Origin: Gnetum montanum
Lineage: Eukaryota; Streptophyta; Gnetopsida; Gnetales; Gnetaceae
Direction of reading: 5' to 3'
Assembly (NCBI GenBank): GCA_015680685.1
Contig: MNCI01027046.1
Span: forward strand, 1,307,638-1,369,637
Length of the DNA stretch: 62,000 nt
Each line of letters starts with the position of its first letter. Position 1 is the first letter of the stretch. The notes beneath the pieces were generated by a model. It worked only from the letters and a program-made list of their open reading frames with translations, had not been told where the DNA came from and searched no databases. The translations under genes were made by a program, and so were the position numbers. Shown here piece after piece: positions 44,816 to 56,092 of the stretch.

Positions 44816-44819
44816 ATAA

Positions 44820-45461
44820 TGCTGGAGTAGGTTCACTCCTTAATATTTCATCTTTAAATACTCACTAAATTCAAACAATATGAAAAATAAACCAAATTGC
44901 TAGAAAAACAACAAAACTAGTTATCTTTAATTATCAAATGAGAATATCATTATACAATGGATTTCAAATCCATGGATCCAACACACTCTCACACATTCAC
45001 ACTATTGTAGAGCTTAAGACTCTACAATATCACAAGATTAACCTCAATGTAAGGCTCAATCCCTAAATTATATCTAACACACATAGATTTATAATCCCAT
45101 ATAAGAGGTAAAAAGTTATAACCAAGAGATATCTCCTTGTCAATTCTAAATGGTGTTGATATGTCTCACATAAGTATGAGATGTCTTCCCTAAGGAAAAG
45201 ATGTCTCCCTAGTGTCAAAGACGTCTCCTCATAGTCCAAGAAATCTTGTACAAGACGTCTTCTCATTTGCAAGATGTCTCCTCTAATAGGACTACAATTC
45301 GGCTAAGATGTCTTCTCTGAACTTGAGATGTCTCCTATAAAAGTCCAAGTCCTATCCAAGACATCTCATGAACCTCCAGGATGTCTTCCCAAAGCTAAAA
45401 ACTTGCATAAACAACTTGTAGCAAAAAGCACAATGGAGTTAGTAGAGGTGTTCCTACACCA
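44820..45461 (-). repeat. Element E 5' LTR (642 bp) with internal deletion
   Basis: The same ends as the 3' LTR (TGGTGTAGG... to ...CCAGCA on the minus strand). At 45125 it jumps from the sequence matching 38816 to that matching 39132, missing about 300 bp. The missing piece contains the only TATA-like stretch (TTTATAATTACG, minus strand near 38975), so this LTR probably has no core promoter. Confidence 0.85.
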
Positions 45462-45466
45462 AAAAT

Positions 45467-45700
45467 AACAAGCATGGACAACATTGAAACCTTGATCTTT
45501 CCAAACCAAATTTAAATGATTTTAAAACTTGTGAAATAAGGTAAATAACCTATAATTTTCATGAAAACATACCTTCCAAAAATTTCTTGAGTAACAAATT
45601 CCTATAAATCATCAAACAATTCATGGAAAGGCAAAGGAGCGATGGTTCCACTTGAAGGATCACTTACTGAATTTGGTGACATTACACATAATATCAATGT
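45467..45700 (-). pseudogene. DUF4283/CCHC reading frame, copy I, N-terminal part
   Basis: The minus-strand frame has PLPFHELFDDL, then FGRYVFMKIIGYLPYFTSF and KIKVSMLSMLVIF. This fits the start of DUF4283 (GRFVGYRPPF..., then a K-x-x-V-x-x-x-x-x-x-x-F strand). It ends at the TSD of element E and continues at 38513 with the rest of the domain. Copy II has the homologous GYLPYNQSF at about 61690. Confidence 0.6.
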
Positions 45701-45879
45701 CAAACCCCTTGCTACCTTAGATTAACACTAAAATTCTGACCACTAAAACCCTCATTACTAGCTAAAAAATTGAACTCATAACATTGATTCTTGAAGTGTA
45801 ACTCGAATTAGCAACCTCTTACCTAACAAGTCAATGAGCTAACAATAACAAAGCCAACTCATGATTATAAAAAAATCCT
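45701..45879. other. Junction between DUF4283 relic and copia relic
   Basis: Degenerate sequence with no assignable frame. The boundary between the two relics cannot be placed. Confidence 0.4.
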
Positions 45880-46143
45880 CCAAATAAATGCTAGATACTA
45901 ATTTTGAAAGAAGAACTATAATGTATAATGTCATATCAAAATTAGCCTCCTCAATCCTTACTCAAGAATCATCAAATGTAAAAGAAGCCCTAAAAACAAT
46001 AGTGTGGAAAGAAGCCATGGACAATGAAAATCAAGTGATTATAAAAAATGACATATGTAAACTTGGTAATAAGTCAAAAGCCAAGAGAATCATTGATTAC
46101 AAATGACTATCCAAAATAAAATTCAATGAAATTTATTATAACT
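45880..46143 (+). pseudogene. Ty1/copia RT, N-terminal part
   Basis: The frame 45888-46106 contains SSNVKEALKTIVWKEAMDNE, then KSKAKRIID and, after one stop, LSKIKFNE. This is the start of the copia RT domain (EPxxxxEAL...W..AM..E...L, then K-x-I-x-x-KW-x-x-K-x-K). It breaks off here and resumes at about 47470. Confidence 0.75.
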
Positions 46144-47461
46144 AGATTCACAATAATCTTACACAAAATAAACCAAGCATTTTGTGACCACCAAATAATC
46201 TAGAAACATATTCTCAAATCAAAAGGGTACTTTTAGGTCATTAATATACTAACAACCTAAGCCATGTTTATACAAAACATAGATTAGAATTATAAATGAT
46301 TTTTTAAGTGTTAAATGGTATATGAAAATCACAATAATGCAATATTAACAATCACTAGAAATTTAGATGTGAATGTAAACAATCTATGTCCATTTCAAAT
46401 ATGAAATAGGAATCTTAGAAAAGAAAAAGCAATTAATCTATTAGGATTTGCATAGAAAAAAAAAGGTGTAGAGAAATCTAAAGTATAATGAATACTAGAT
46501 CTGAGAATAGAATAATAAATTTTATTCATAAACCAAACTTTTCAAAGTAGGATGTAAATATATTTTGTAATGGAATAATATAAAATGCAAATAAGGAAGA
46601 ACCTAGAAAATAGCAACAATGATCTTGGAAATTAGATCAAGGATCAAAAGCAATAGATGAGGAGCTATGTTACCTTGTTTCTTTCTGATGCATGCATGAG
46701 ATGAAAATCTCATTCAAAGAATAATGCTACTATAGATGCAAAATTGATAAGATGGGAAAAATGTTGAACTAAATCGATGTATAAATCCAAATCCAAATGA
46801 AATCACCATGAGTCAAGTAGATAGTACAATGAGGATACAATATGTGCTAGTAGAAAAAAAATAAAAATGAAATCAGAAGCTCTAAAAATGGCTAGAAGTG
46901 CTTAGAGGTTTCGACACATGAGAAGACACTACTGCTAAGATTGATATTGTCTAATGTTCACTTTTCTTGTGAGATATCTAATCCCTTCTTGATTGGGGAT
47001 GTGCTCCTATTTATAGGCCATAAATGCCTTATAGATCATGAAGGAACAATGCATTAGGGCCCATAGAAACTTCTAGAAGTTTCAAAATAGGAGAAATGAT
47101 ATATGTAGTTGAAGTTGGTGTTGAAACATTGCCAACATAGGAGAGTGACACTAGATGTCAAAAAGTAGAATGACGTTGGATGTTGAGAATAACATCAAAA
47201 GCGAAGATGTTAAGAGATGATGCAAAGTAAAACCAATGCTAAAACTGTAAGTCAGGATCAACATAAAAGATGTCACTAGATGTTAAAATTGAAAACTAAA
47301 GGCAAACAACCAAGAGTGATATCATGGATGATGTGGGACATCAAATTTGAGGTATTTTAGAAATGATGTCCAATAATTATGCCAACAATGACACAATGCA
47401 TTAGAACTAGGGCTTTTTAAACTAAACTTATGCTATTGAAGATGTTAATGTACTGAAACTC
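46144..47461. mobile_element. Unidentified 1.3-kb insertion within the copia RT
   Basis: It separates two adjacent blocks of one RT domain. TAACT occurs at both edges (46139-46143 and 47462-47466), a possible 5-bp duplication. The ends (AGATTC...AAACTC) are not TG/CA and show no clear inverted repeat, so the type of element is open. It contains several GATGTTxxx repeats in 47150-47290 and no reading frame. Confidence 0.45.
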
Positions 47462-47464
47462 TAA

Positions 47465-48740
47465 CTTATAGAAAAATGTCAAAGTGGTGCAACAACTTGT
47501 AGCAAGAGTCTTTAGACAAAAGAAGCACATCAACTATGAGAAAATGTTTGCTCTAGTTGCTAGATTTAAAGTAATAAAACTTATTCTCTTAATAGTAGTT
47601 CATCATGATCTGAAACTTCATCAAATGGATGTAAACTTAGCCTTTCTAAATGTCTATATTAGTAAAGAAGCATATGTTTATCAACTCAAAGGATATGTTA
47701 TTAAGGGAATGGAAGACAAAGTTTTCAAATTAAAGAATTCATTTTATGAGTTAAAATAAGGACCAATAACTTAGTTCCATAGAATCAATGATTATCTAAT
47801 AATAAAAAAAATCTTTGTGAATATTTAAGCCAAACTTATATCAGAAACATTATAAGAAGTACTTTATTATTATTTTACTATATATGGATGATCTAGTTTT
47901 CATAGCCAATAATGATAACAAGAATTCAAATCATATATAAAAAATGAACTTGAAATGAAAGACCTTAGGTATTTAAAATGTATATTAGATATGCAAGTTG
48001 AGTATGAAAATGAGAGCCTCAAAGGGCCTCAAAGAAAGTATGGAACTTCCATATTTGACAAATTTAAGATCAAATAAAAGCCAACTAATACACCTTTCTC
48101 ATATAATATAAAGCTCAAACTCTCAAAGTTGATGCAATTATGTGTAGATCCATGATAGGATTTCTTAGATTTCTTTGCGAAATTAGGCCTAATCTTGAAT
48201 TTTTCACCTTGTATTTATCTCAATTTATGCAATAACCAAGGTAATATTATCTTGAAGCTCTCACTCATGTACTAAAATACATAAAGGGTACTGCTATATA
48301 TGGATTGAACAACATAAAAAGAGATGAACAGTTTCGTGTATATTCAAAAGCAAATTGGGGAGAAGATAACAATGATAGGAAGGCAATATTCAGAACCATC
48401 ATATTTTATGAAAAGAGTGCTATATATTGAAAGACCAATAAACAAACTTCAATTAGCTTATTGGCATGTGAAGCTAAATTTATAGTCATTATAGAATTTA
48501 TACAATACATACTATGAATCAAAAAGCTTATGATATAACTTTTATCATTTAATTATTAGATGAACATGTCATTCATTAAAAATCTAAACATATTGACATC
48601 AAATACTACTTTATAAATAAGAAGTTGAATTAAATAATTAATCAACATATGTATTTAAAAAAATATCTTTTACATTTCAGGATTGAGAAACTTTTCCAAA
48701 TTATAGGCATCATGAAGTTGATAAACACAAGAAGATAATA
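47465..48740 (+). pseudogene. Ty1/copia RT (rest) and RNase H
   Basis: The frame 47484-47759 has QQLVARVFRQKKHINYEKMF, then HHDLKLHQMDVNLAFLN and MEDKVFKLKNSFYELK, a textbook copia RT. Then come IYMDDLVFIANN near 47880 (the YVDD box as YMDD) and KPTNTPFSYNIKLK near 48080. RNase H blocks follow near 48460-48610: KQTSISLLACEAKF, and KHIDIKYYFI. Many stops and frame changes. Confidence 0.85.
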
Positions 48741-48773
48741 ATAGGACTTGCATTCAACTTATATGAGGGATTA

Positions 48774-49111
48774 TTAATAATTAGTGTGTAATTCAACTAG
48801 TATTAGTTTGCTTTGTAACATAGCAATCTAAGCCTTGTAATTTATTGTCATTGCTTAAAGAAATAAGATAAAATATTTTATTTGAGAATTTATGAATTGA
48901 TAAGTGAATGTACATGGTTTTGGACCTAATTCATCATATTTTTCATTTTTATTGTTATTAATGAAGAATGAATTTTCACTAATTCCTATTATGGCACCCA
49001 AAAAAATTCTATATAAACAAGGGCCATACCATAATGTCAATTATTTGAGACCAGTTAATAAAGCTGATGTATAAATTCTCCAACTAATTTATAACTATTC
49101 ATATTCATCTC
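48774..49111 (+). repeat. Ty1/copia 3' LTR, first part, interrupted by element F
   Basis: After a GAGGGATT purine-rich tract, TATTAATAATTAGTGTGTAA looks like a copia LTR start (TGTTAATAATT with one G-to-A change). TATATAAA is at 49010-49017, AATAAAG at about 49059. Element F is inserted at 49111/49112; the remaining U5 seems to be 56934-56955, ending CTTACA. The limits are inferred. Confidence 0.55.
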
Positions 49112-49974
49112 TGATGAGTCACCAAATAAGCGATTTGATATTAGATCCCCAATATTGGATCTGCGATATCGAATACACGATATCGGTATTGGATCCTCAA
49201 TGTCGGATACGCGATGTTAAACCTTGTCTCATTGGCTATAAATAAGAGATAAGGGCACTTAGTCTTGGGCATTTGTTTTTCTAGTCCTTAGCTGAATTCT
49301 TGTAGTTTCTCTATTCCAAAGTTATAATGATTTCTAAGAACCTATAGTAGGAGTCATAGAGTGAATGGATCTTTATTTGAGCATTGTGTACCTGAGCACA
49401 CCTTGTGACTAGAAATAAAGACAAACTTTATGATAAACCTTACAACATTTAGAATAGCTTAATTATTGCATTTCATGTTACTGTTATTTGATGCTTTCAA
49501 TAGTTACTTAATGTCATTTCATTGAAGTATTAATTATCAATTATCAATAAATTAGCACACTTAACATGACCACTTCGAGCATACGTGGAACACTTGGTAA
49601 CCCAGTAACGACTAGCATTTGGTAATCCTACTAGTGTTACACTGGTTCAAGATGTGTTTAGAGAGTGAGAATGAATGCTAGTGTTAGGATTTGATTCACA
49701 TTAGAGTTAAAAAAATCCATTAATTAATTAAATATTTTCATTACACAAACCTAGGAGACTAAGATAGAAAACATAAAAAACATAAAAATCATATACCTCG
49801 AGTTTACTTAACCATACAATTGTGCCTTACAAGTAAGCTTGGTAAGACAACAACTGCATAACTCATCCTTGTTCTGTGCAGGCGCATAAGCATGCAATCC
49901 TTGAAGTTCGACCGGATCATGCATGAACGCTCATATTCATATGGTTGGATGTAGGGGAACCTTGTCGCTCATCA
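49112..49974 (+). repeat. Element F 5' LTR (863 bp)
   Basis: TGATGAGTCACC to GCTCATCA. U3 (49130-49230) is built of imperfect units around CGATATCG, GGATAC and GCGATG. TATAAATA is at 49237-49244. Confidence 0.92.
49237..49244 (+). promoter_or_regulatory. TATA box in element F 5' LTR
   Basis: GGCTATAAATAAGAG, 126 bp from the LTR start, after the U3 repeats. Confidence 0.7.
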
Positions 49975-49975
49975 T

Positions 49976-49994
49976 TGGCACTGTTGCTGAGGAT
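49976..49994 (+). other. Primer binding site of element F, tRNA-Asp type
   Basis: TGGCACTGTTGCTGAGGAT, one base after the LTR. It differs from TGGCGCCGTTGCCGGGGAT at four positions, all C-to-T or G-to-A. This links the group to Athila, whose elements use tRNA-Asp (family knowledge). Confidence 0.85.
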
Positions 49995-50159
49995 TTTGTT
50001 GTTTGTGCATTGATTAGAACTTAGGAAATCCTTCCATCATTAGAACGAACCCTTAAAGTTGACTATCTTACAATTACCAAAAAAAGGGTATTGCACACTA
50101 AATAATTGATCATGTATCCTTCTTCTTATGAGAGTGCTTCACCGACTAGGTTCGACACC
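49995..50159 (+). other. Element F leader
   Basis: Untranslated stretch between binding site and gag ATG. No stable structure is recognised by eye. Confidence 0.6.
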
Positions 50160-52090
50160 ATGAACAATTGGAGGTGGGGTGCACATGATAATCTATCAAT
50201 GCCCCAACAGTTTTGCATGATATATGCTCATCCTGATGAGTATGTATTAGACTTTACCTTTATCCTCCACTAGGTTGAATAGCTGTGATCACATAATTTA
50301 GAAGGTAACATAGTGTTACCTCCCAATCGCTCAATCCCAAGCATGCTTCTTCATGCTCTCACACGAATCAGTATTTAGCACTTACAATTGAAGTACATTG
50401 TGCATGAATAAGATTTGAGAGATTATCAACCCACAGAGGCACAACGCTAGAGAGATTTGCAACAAGAGAGAAATTACAACTCTGTGAAGGGGAAGTCGTC
50501 TCAGGATGTCCTGTATTTCCTAAGTGAAAACAAGGGTGGTGAACCTATCTTGGGAGGTTTTCCACAAAACGATGTTCCTCTCATTGACTTTGGTCAAGGG
50601 GTTGTGTATCAGAATGTTCACTCAACTATTCATAACCTAGGTTCTGGTACCAATGGACACAAAGGGTCTAGAAAAGGAACACGAATGCATGACAATGACA
50701 AACATTCTGATCGTAACCGCAACCGAGGCCACAACCACCGAAGAGAAGATAACATGTGCTGTCATGGTGCCAGTCCTCCTTTTTCTTCACCTTCATCATC
50801 TTCTTCCCCTTCTTCTTCAGGATCTGAATGCAATCACAAAGGATGAGACCATGAGGATAAGGGAAGCTGAGATAGCAATCATCAACAAAATAGTAAGAAA
50901 AGGAGGCAAGGGCATTCAAAAGAGACATATCACAAAAGAAGGGAGAGTAGGAAACAACATAGGCATCATAGATGCCATAGATAGCATGATCACGATGAAC
51001 CCCTACTCGCCACCCAAAGTATGTTAGATATAACAGAGGCTATTAGGATCCCAACAAGGCACTAGAAAGACATTAGGATCAAAAGACTAGACATGAATAA
51101 CATCCCACGATTTGAAGTGAGATACAATACTAATCCTCAAAACCATTTACAAGCATTCCACAATGCATGTGCCTTGAAAAATATAGAAAACAAGTGGAAA
51201 AAGCTAAAGTTTTTTCCATAGACACTGATCAAGGAAGCAAAAACCTGGTACTAGTCCTTAGAACTGGAATCCATTTGTCGATGGAGTACCATGTTGGAGC
51301 TATTCAATGACAAGTATCAGATGTACTCCCGAGTGTCCAACCTGCGCAAGCAAATCCAAGGATGGAAACAAGGAGGACAAAAATACTTGGATGCTACCAT
51401 GGGCCGATATTATTCATTATTACATCATTACCCGGGCCATGGTTACTTGCAAAAGGAACAACTATGCCATCTTGTAGATGGGCTTAGGTATGAAATGCAA
51501 AGAACCCTTGGGACTTATGCCCAAGGAAGGCTATTTAAGCTCAGAGCCCATCGAATACAAAGACTGTTGGAGTAAGTTGCCAAGGAAGAAGGCAAGTTGA
51601 GAAAAAGAGAAAGTGTGGAAGAGTACAACAGAGATCCTTTCCTCCAAAAGAAGGAAATTAGATTTTGCAAAGATGAGGAAGAGTCACCACTTGCAGAGAT
51701 GGTGAATAGAAAGACTTTTCCCATTCAAAAATTTGCATCATAAGTATCGGCAAAGGTAGATCAAATGTGCAACTCCCTAGACAACAAATTTCAAACTATC
51801 CTACAAATAGTAGAGTCTAGAAAACAAAGTAGTGACCAAGAGAGAAGGAAAAAGAAAGAAGCTAAGTATGCACATAACAAGGGTAAGGGAAAGGTTGCCG
51901 TCATTGAAGAGGTTATGGATTTGGACATAAACGATGATGGTGGATGTGAGATTTGCCAATATGACCATCCTAAGGGATGCTGCCCAGTGGTGTCACATCT
52001 GTAAGAGTCTAGGGTATATGCACTAAACCCACGATTAAACAGACGATCAATATGTCAAGGGTAGTTCCACCAACCCCTGACATATTATCT
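50160..52090 (+). pseudogene. Element F gag, nearly full length
   Basis: It starts at the ATG 50160 (MNNWRWGAHDNLSMPQQF). A frame with a few stops runs to the open piece 50457-50846, which ends in a serine-rich tract (SPPFSSPSSSSSPSSSG). After a frame change the capsid core follows (51100-51575): IPRFEVRYNTNPQNHLQAF, then FNDKYQMYSRVSNLRKQI and YPGHGYLQKEQLCHLVDGL. A charged linker (RRKKKEAKYAHNKGKGK) leads to the knuckle variant CEICQYDHPKGCC (C-x2-C-x3-H-x4-C, about 51940-51980). A stop follows SHL. Confidence 0.85.
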
Positions 52091-52572
52091 GAGTGAAACT
52101 CCACCACAATCAAATGAATAGTATCAATAGTGGCAACACCCACAATCATGGGGAATGCCGCCACCATGTCAATAGTACCCATACCATCAACCTGACCCAT
52201 ACGAGTATTATGTTTAGTAGCCGATCTCTCCATCTGAATCTCCTAGTCACGTTGCTCTTCAACCTCACTACTAGACCCTGGAGTACTATAGAACTTCTTT
52301 TTCTCTGGGTGATACTTCACATACGTACTATTCTTCTCATCTGTTTGCATCTCTTCCACCCTCGGCTTCATTACCACCTACTCCAACTATGTATGGGTGA
52401 GCTTCCTACCTAGCTGCAGCAACGTAATGCTACAAGGGCTGTCAATCATCAACCTACTACTAGTTCGAACAACCAATCAAAGAAGATACCTTTCTTTAGA
52501 ACCAATAGCCCAACCAAGTCCTTACAACCACAAGCAGCTAATTATCCAAATGCCTTATCATCGTTTGAATCT
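52091..52572 (+). other. Element F gag tail / protease linker
   Basis: P-, Q-, Y- and S-rich in the gag frame with many stops. The overlapping frames 52093-52413 and 52397-52606 are not the true frame. Confidence 0.5.
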
Positions 52573-53330
52573 TTGGAGCTTCCTTCGAACCAAAAATTGC
52601 ACTTGACACACATTGTTATGTTAACCCACACCATCACTGATTGGATTAAAGCTAGCCATCTTCCTAGGAAACTCTCTGATCCTAGAAGTTCTCTTATTTA
52701 TTTACAAATTGCTAGAAATGAACCTTGCAAAGCTCTTTTAGATTCAAGTTTTGGTGTTAATTTGATCTCCCAGGAAATGTATAAAGCCTGGAACCTACCT
52801 CCACTAAAGAAGAGTAACTTTCATTTAGAGTTGGCCAACTAGTCCATCACTGTTCCACTAGGACTAGTGGAGGACATTGTTACAACTATTTGTAGGTGGT
52901 CATATCTAGCCAACTTCCTAGTGATCCAAGTTAACCACTGCAAGGGGGACTTCCCAATCATAATGGAAAGAGCATGGCTAAGTACGATTGATGTGCACCT
53001 AGGAATACGTGATCTTTCCCTAGAGATATAAAAAGAAAATGTGTTTGGGAGGATCGAGAAGAAGAAAGTTTCATGCATCGCATACAATGACACAGGGTGC
53101 AACTACATGCAGAATTCCTAGTTTGTACAATGCTTAACGTTGCCTGCATGCAACCAATGTGCACAAGTAATTGACATACAAAGATGCCTATATGCAGTAG
53201 CCACAAGATAGGAAGGCACTAGTGGTTGATAGCTGACCTAGAGAGCACTTCAACTTTATGCATGGAACCAACTAAGAGCTTGACTGATGTCTATATCGAT
53301 AGCATAGATGCATTAGAGCAAGTCTATCGC
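52573..53330 (+). pseudogene. Element F protease and linker up to deletion junction
   Basis: EPCKALLDSSFGVNLISQEM keeps the catalytic aspartate, but the third residue of the active site is S instead of G (D-S-S). The C-terminal half has EDIVTTI and IIMERAWLSTIDVHLGI. The linker with CIAYNDTGCNYMQ is present, then QVYRQLPSIN, aligned with QVHFQLSNED of D. It joins integrase at about 53340. Confidence 0.8.
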
Positions 53331-53339
53331 CAACTTCCA

Positions 53340-54050
53340 AGTATTAACATCAAAAATATCAACAAGTTTGGCATGCCTCATGCACTTATTTCTGATAATG
53401 GTACACATTTTACATGTGGGACTTTTCGAAAGTTGATGTAACGCATAGGAATTGAGCATAAATTGACTACACCATATCATCCTCAAGTGAATGGTCAAGC
53501 CGAAGTCACCAATAGGAAAATTACAAAAATTTTGACAGAAACCATTAGCAAATATAGGCAAGATTGGAGCACCAAACTGAATGATGCTCTTTGGGCCTAC
53601 TGCTCCACATGGAAACTCCCTATAGGCTACTCTCACTATGAGTTAGTGTATGGTAAACTTCCAATACTTCCTATCCAAGTTGAGCTCTGTACATTATCTA
53701 TAGCATGTGATCTTAACCTTGACCTTATTCTAGCACAGAAAGAATAGTTAATGAATCTTAACTTGCTAGATGAAAAATGATTAGCCGTCCTATCATCCAA
53801 CGAATTGCACAAGGCCTTCAACAAGCAATGTCATGACTTAAGAATTATGAAAGTCAAATACCAACAAGGAGATAAGGTTCTTTATTGGAATCCCGCACAT
53901 GTGCCACAACGAACTAAATTTCAAACACTATGGAAAGGACCTTATATCATTCATGAAACTTTTCCTTCAGGGGCCATGATGATCTATAAACCTAGAAGCC
54001 CGAATAAGAAATTATTAATCAACATCCAGCAAACCAAACCTTTCCATTAG
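53340..54050 (+). pseudogene. Element F integrase, C-terminal two thirds only
   Basis: It begins at NKFGMPHALISDNGTHFTCG (second catalytic aspartate present), then TPYHPQVNGQAEVTNRKI with the catalytic glutamate, and WAYCSTWKLPIGYSHYEL. The C-terminal domain is in the frame 53805-54050: GDKVLYWNPAHVPQRTKF, GPYIIHETF, IQQTKPFH. The first catalytic aspartate and HHCC domain are deleted. The retained part is less damaged than in C or D. Confidence 0.85.
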
Positions 54051-54059
54051 CCCAAAATA

Positions 54060-56082
54060 GCCAATACTAATACTACCTCAGTTGATGAACAACCTAGCTC
54101 ATTATTTCGGGTCTTCTCCTTCCAACTTGATCATGGGGGAGATGGCCACTAATGCTAATTATTCTAAGCCCTTAGTTTCTTTTGTCTTTTTTTTTTACAC
54201 ATTTTTCATATTTACTTATTTTTTGTTTTACACCATCGTTAACATTTTTACTATATATTTCTCTATTACATTTTGTTTGATTTATTCTCACTCATCATAT
54301 AATAAGTGCTCATGATGGTGGGTTGTACTATAATAGTGTTGCTTACTAATTTTTGGTTTTTACCTTTAACTTTTAATTTTCATGCTAAGATATGGTTTTT
54401 TTTTTTGATAAAATAGGCAATGAGTCCACGTCATCCATTATCCATTCAACTCTATGGTCTCCCTTTGTCTTGGAAATGTATTGTCCCTTTTCCTAAGCAA
54501 ACCTATTAATGAATTGGTGGCTTGATATTCTTCAAACCAAGGAAAGATTAAAATTGATTGAAAAGGGTGTGACCTCAAGGGGATTCGACGCATTTCTGCT
54601 GGCTATTCTCTTGGGTACTTAGATGCTTTTCATAAGTTTTTTGTTGTTCTGCTATCGACAAATATCAGGAAGTTGAATGAATCAAATAAGTCTTTGCATG
54701 GTGTGGTTCTCATGCAAGAAAAAAAACAAAAAAAAACTAGTGGGAATTCAAAGCACACCCCTTAGACACAATAAAGGAACATGTGCTACAAGCACTAGTT
54801 ATGGCACTGGAAAGACATGTTACCCATGCCTAAAGTTTCCCTCTAACTAAGGCCCTTCCTCACTTCCTGCTTCTCTATTCTTCTCTTTCTAGAATGGTGG
54901 TTGCTCTGTGAAAGCATTCTTGTTGCTTCAGGAGGATGGGTTGGTCAAGTGTGTTGATGCAAGGTCACTAGATGTGGTTAGTTTTAATTTGTATTTGGGC
55001 TAAATTTTATTAAGTCACCTTAACCACATAATACACAAGGGACTTTACACAACCTTAATTTTGAGATTCCATTCCATTCTCTCTTCTCTTTCCATATTGC
55101 TTTCCATATTGCTTTCCATATTCCACCTCATTGCCAGTTTTATGCTTAATCTATATCTTAGTCAATGCATTGTTATTCTTTGGTAAATTCTTGTGGGTGA
55201 ATTCTTAACTATTATTTCCATATGTCATTCCTAGAGCCTACAAACTCTTGGGTTTGTGGGTTTGTCAAGGCATAAAGGGCACAAGCTTGCTTTGGGAAGG
55301 ATCCACTTGCATTCCTTTTTGGGGAAATTTTCAAGTTCTTTTCCCTTAAACATTTCTTGCAATAAACTATTTCTCATTTCATCCCATCCATGACATTTGA
55401 TTTCATTGTTTTTATTTTATTGGCTTCACTGTTGTTATTCCTCTTCTCTTCCTTTTTCTTTCGTTTCCCATCTTATTGCTACCAAAGGTTAGCTCTTAAT
55501 CATGGGGGCCTATTGCAAATTTTTCCATTCCATTACGTATCTCACCCCTACCCCTTGTGTAGTATCAATTACAAACCTCTAACCCAGTATCTGTCATACC
55601 CACAACCTAGCCAATGTACTTCATATTGAGGCAACATGTCAACTGCATTATATCTTATCTATCCTTGCTAATTCGTGATTGTGTTATGCATGCAAGTGGC
55701 AATCGCATGAGCAATGAACTACAATATGAGGGAGCACTCAAGATGGACTAGAGCAAGAGCATTTATGCAAGGAACAAGCTTGGTCATGTGGCCATGGGTG
55801 AACAATGGTATGCACATTTTTGACATCAATAAGAATGTACCTCATTTTCTTTTCTCTCTCTCTCTCTCTCTCTCTTCAAGCTATCAAATGAGGTTCTAGA
55901 TGTAATCTATGTATAGTGTTCACCACAATGGTTATGAACACCAATGTTGTAATTCATTTGTCAATCCGTTCACTAGGCACTTTGAGTCTATCATTCCATG
56001 TCATCGTCAATTGTCATTCAGTCAATAATCCCATACCTTTCCAATATTTTGTAAGGAACTCAAGGACGAGTTTTCATTTAGT
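54060..56082 (+). other. Element F 3' non-coding region, third reading frame absent
   Basis: 54100-55350 aligns with the spacers of C and D (GGGGAGATGGCCAC, then GGCAATGAGTCCACGTCATC). After about 55400 it diverges. The 61-codon frame at 55714-55899 and the 79-codon frame at 55390-55629 have no recognised domain. The last 80 bp (GTCAATAATCCCATACCTTT, 56018) again match C and D just before the polypurine tract. A piece carrying the third frame has been replaced or lost. Confidence 0.6.
55851..55876. repeat. (TC)n microsatellite
   Basis: About 12 TC units within the 3' part of element F. Confidence 0.9.
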
Positions 56083-56092
56083 TGTGGGGGTA
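56083..56092 (+). other. Polypurine tract of element F
   Basis: TGTGGGGGTA directly before the 3' LTR, identical to D. Confidence 0.75.

Larger units (their letters stand above)
38519..45461 (-). mobile_element. Element E: full-length, decayed chromovirus (Ty3/gypsy) with a nested solo LTR
   Basis: On the minus strand: 5' LTR (45461-44820), tRNA-Met-type binding site, gag, protease region, RT, RNase H, integrase, chromodomain-like tail, polypurine tract, 3' LTR (39467-38519). The flanks are CAAAT (38514-38518) and AAAAT (45462-45466), four of five identical. The element sits inside a DUF4283/zinc-knuckle frame whose two halves flank it. A solo LTR of another family (41039-42105) is inserted in its RNase H. 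Confidence 0.9.

Noticed and set aside
50653-51027. Plus-strand frame of 124 codons
   Set aside because: Shifted reading of the serine/histidine-rich gag of element F; the aligned frame in D and F is a different one.
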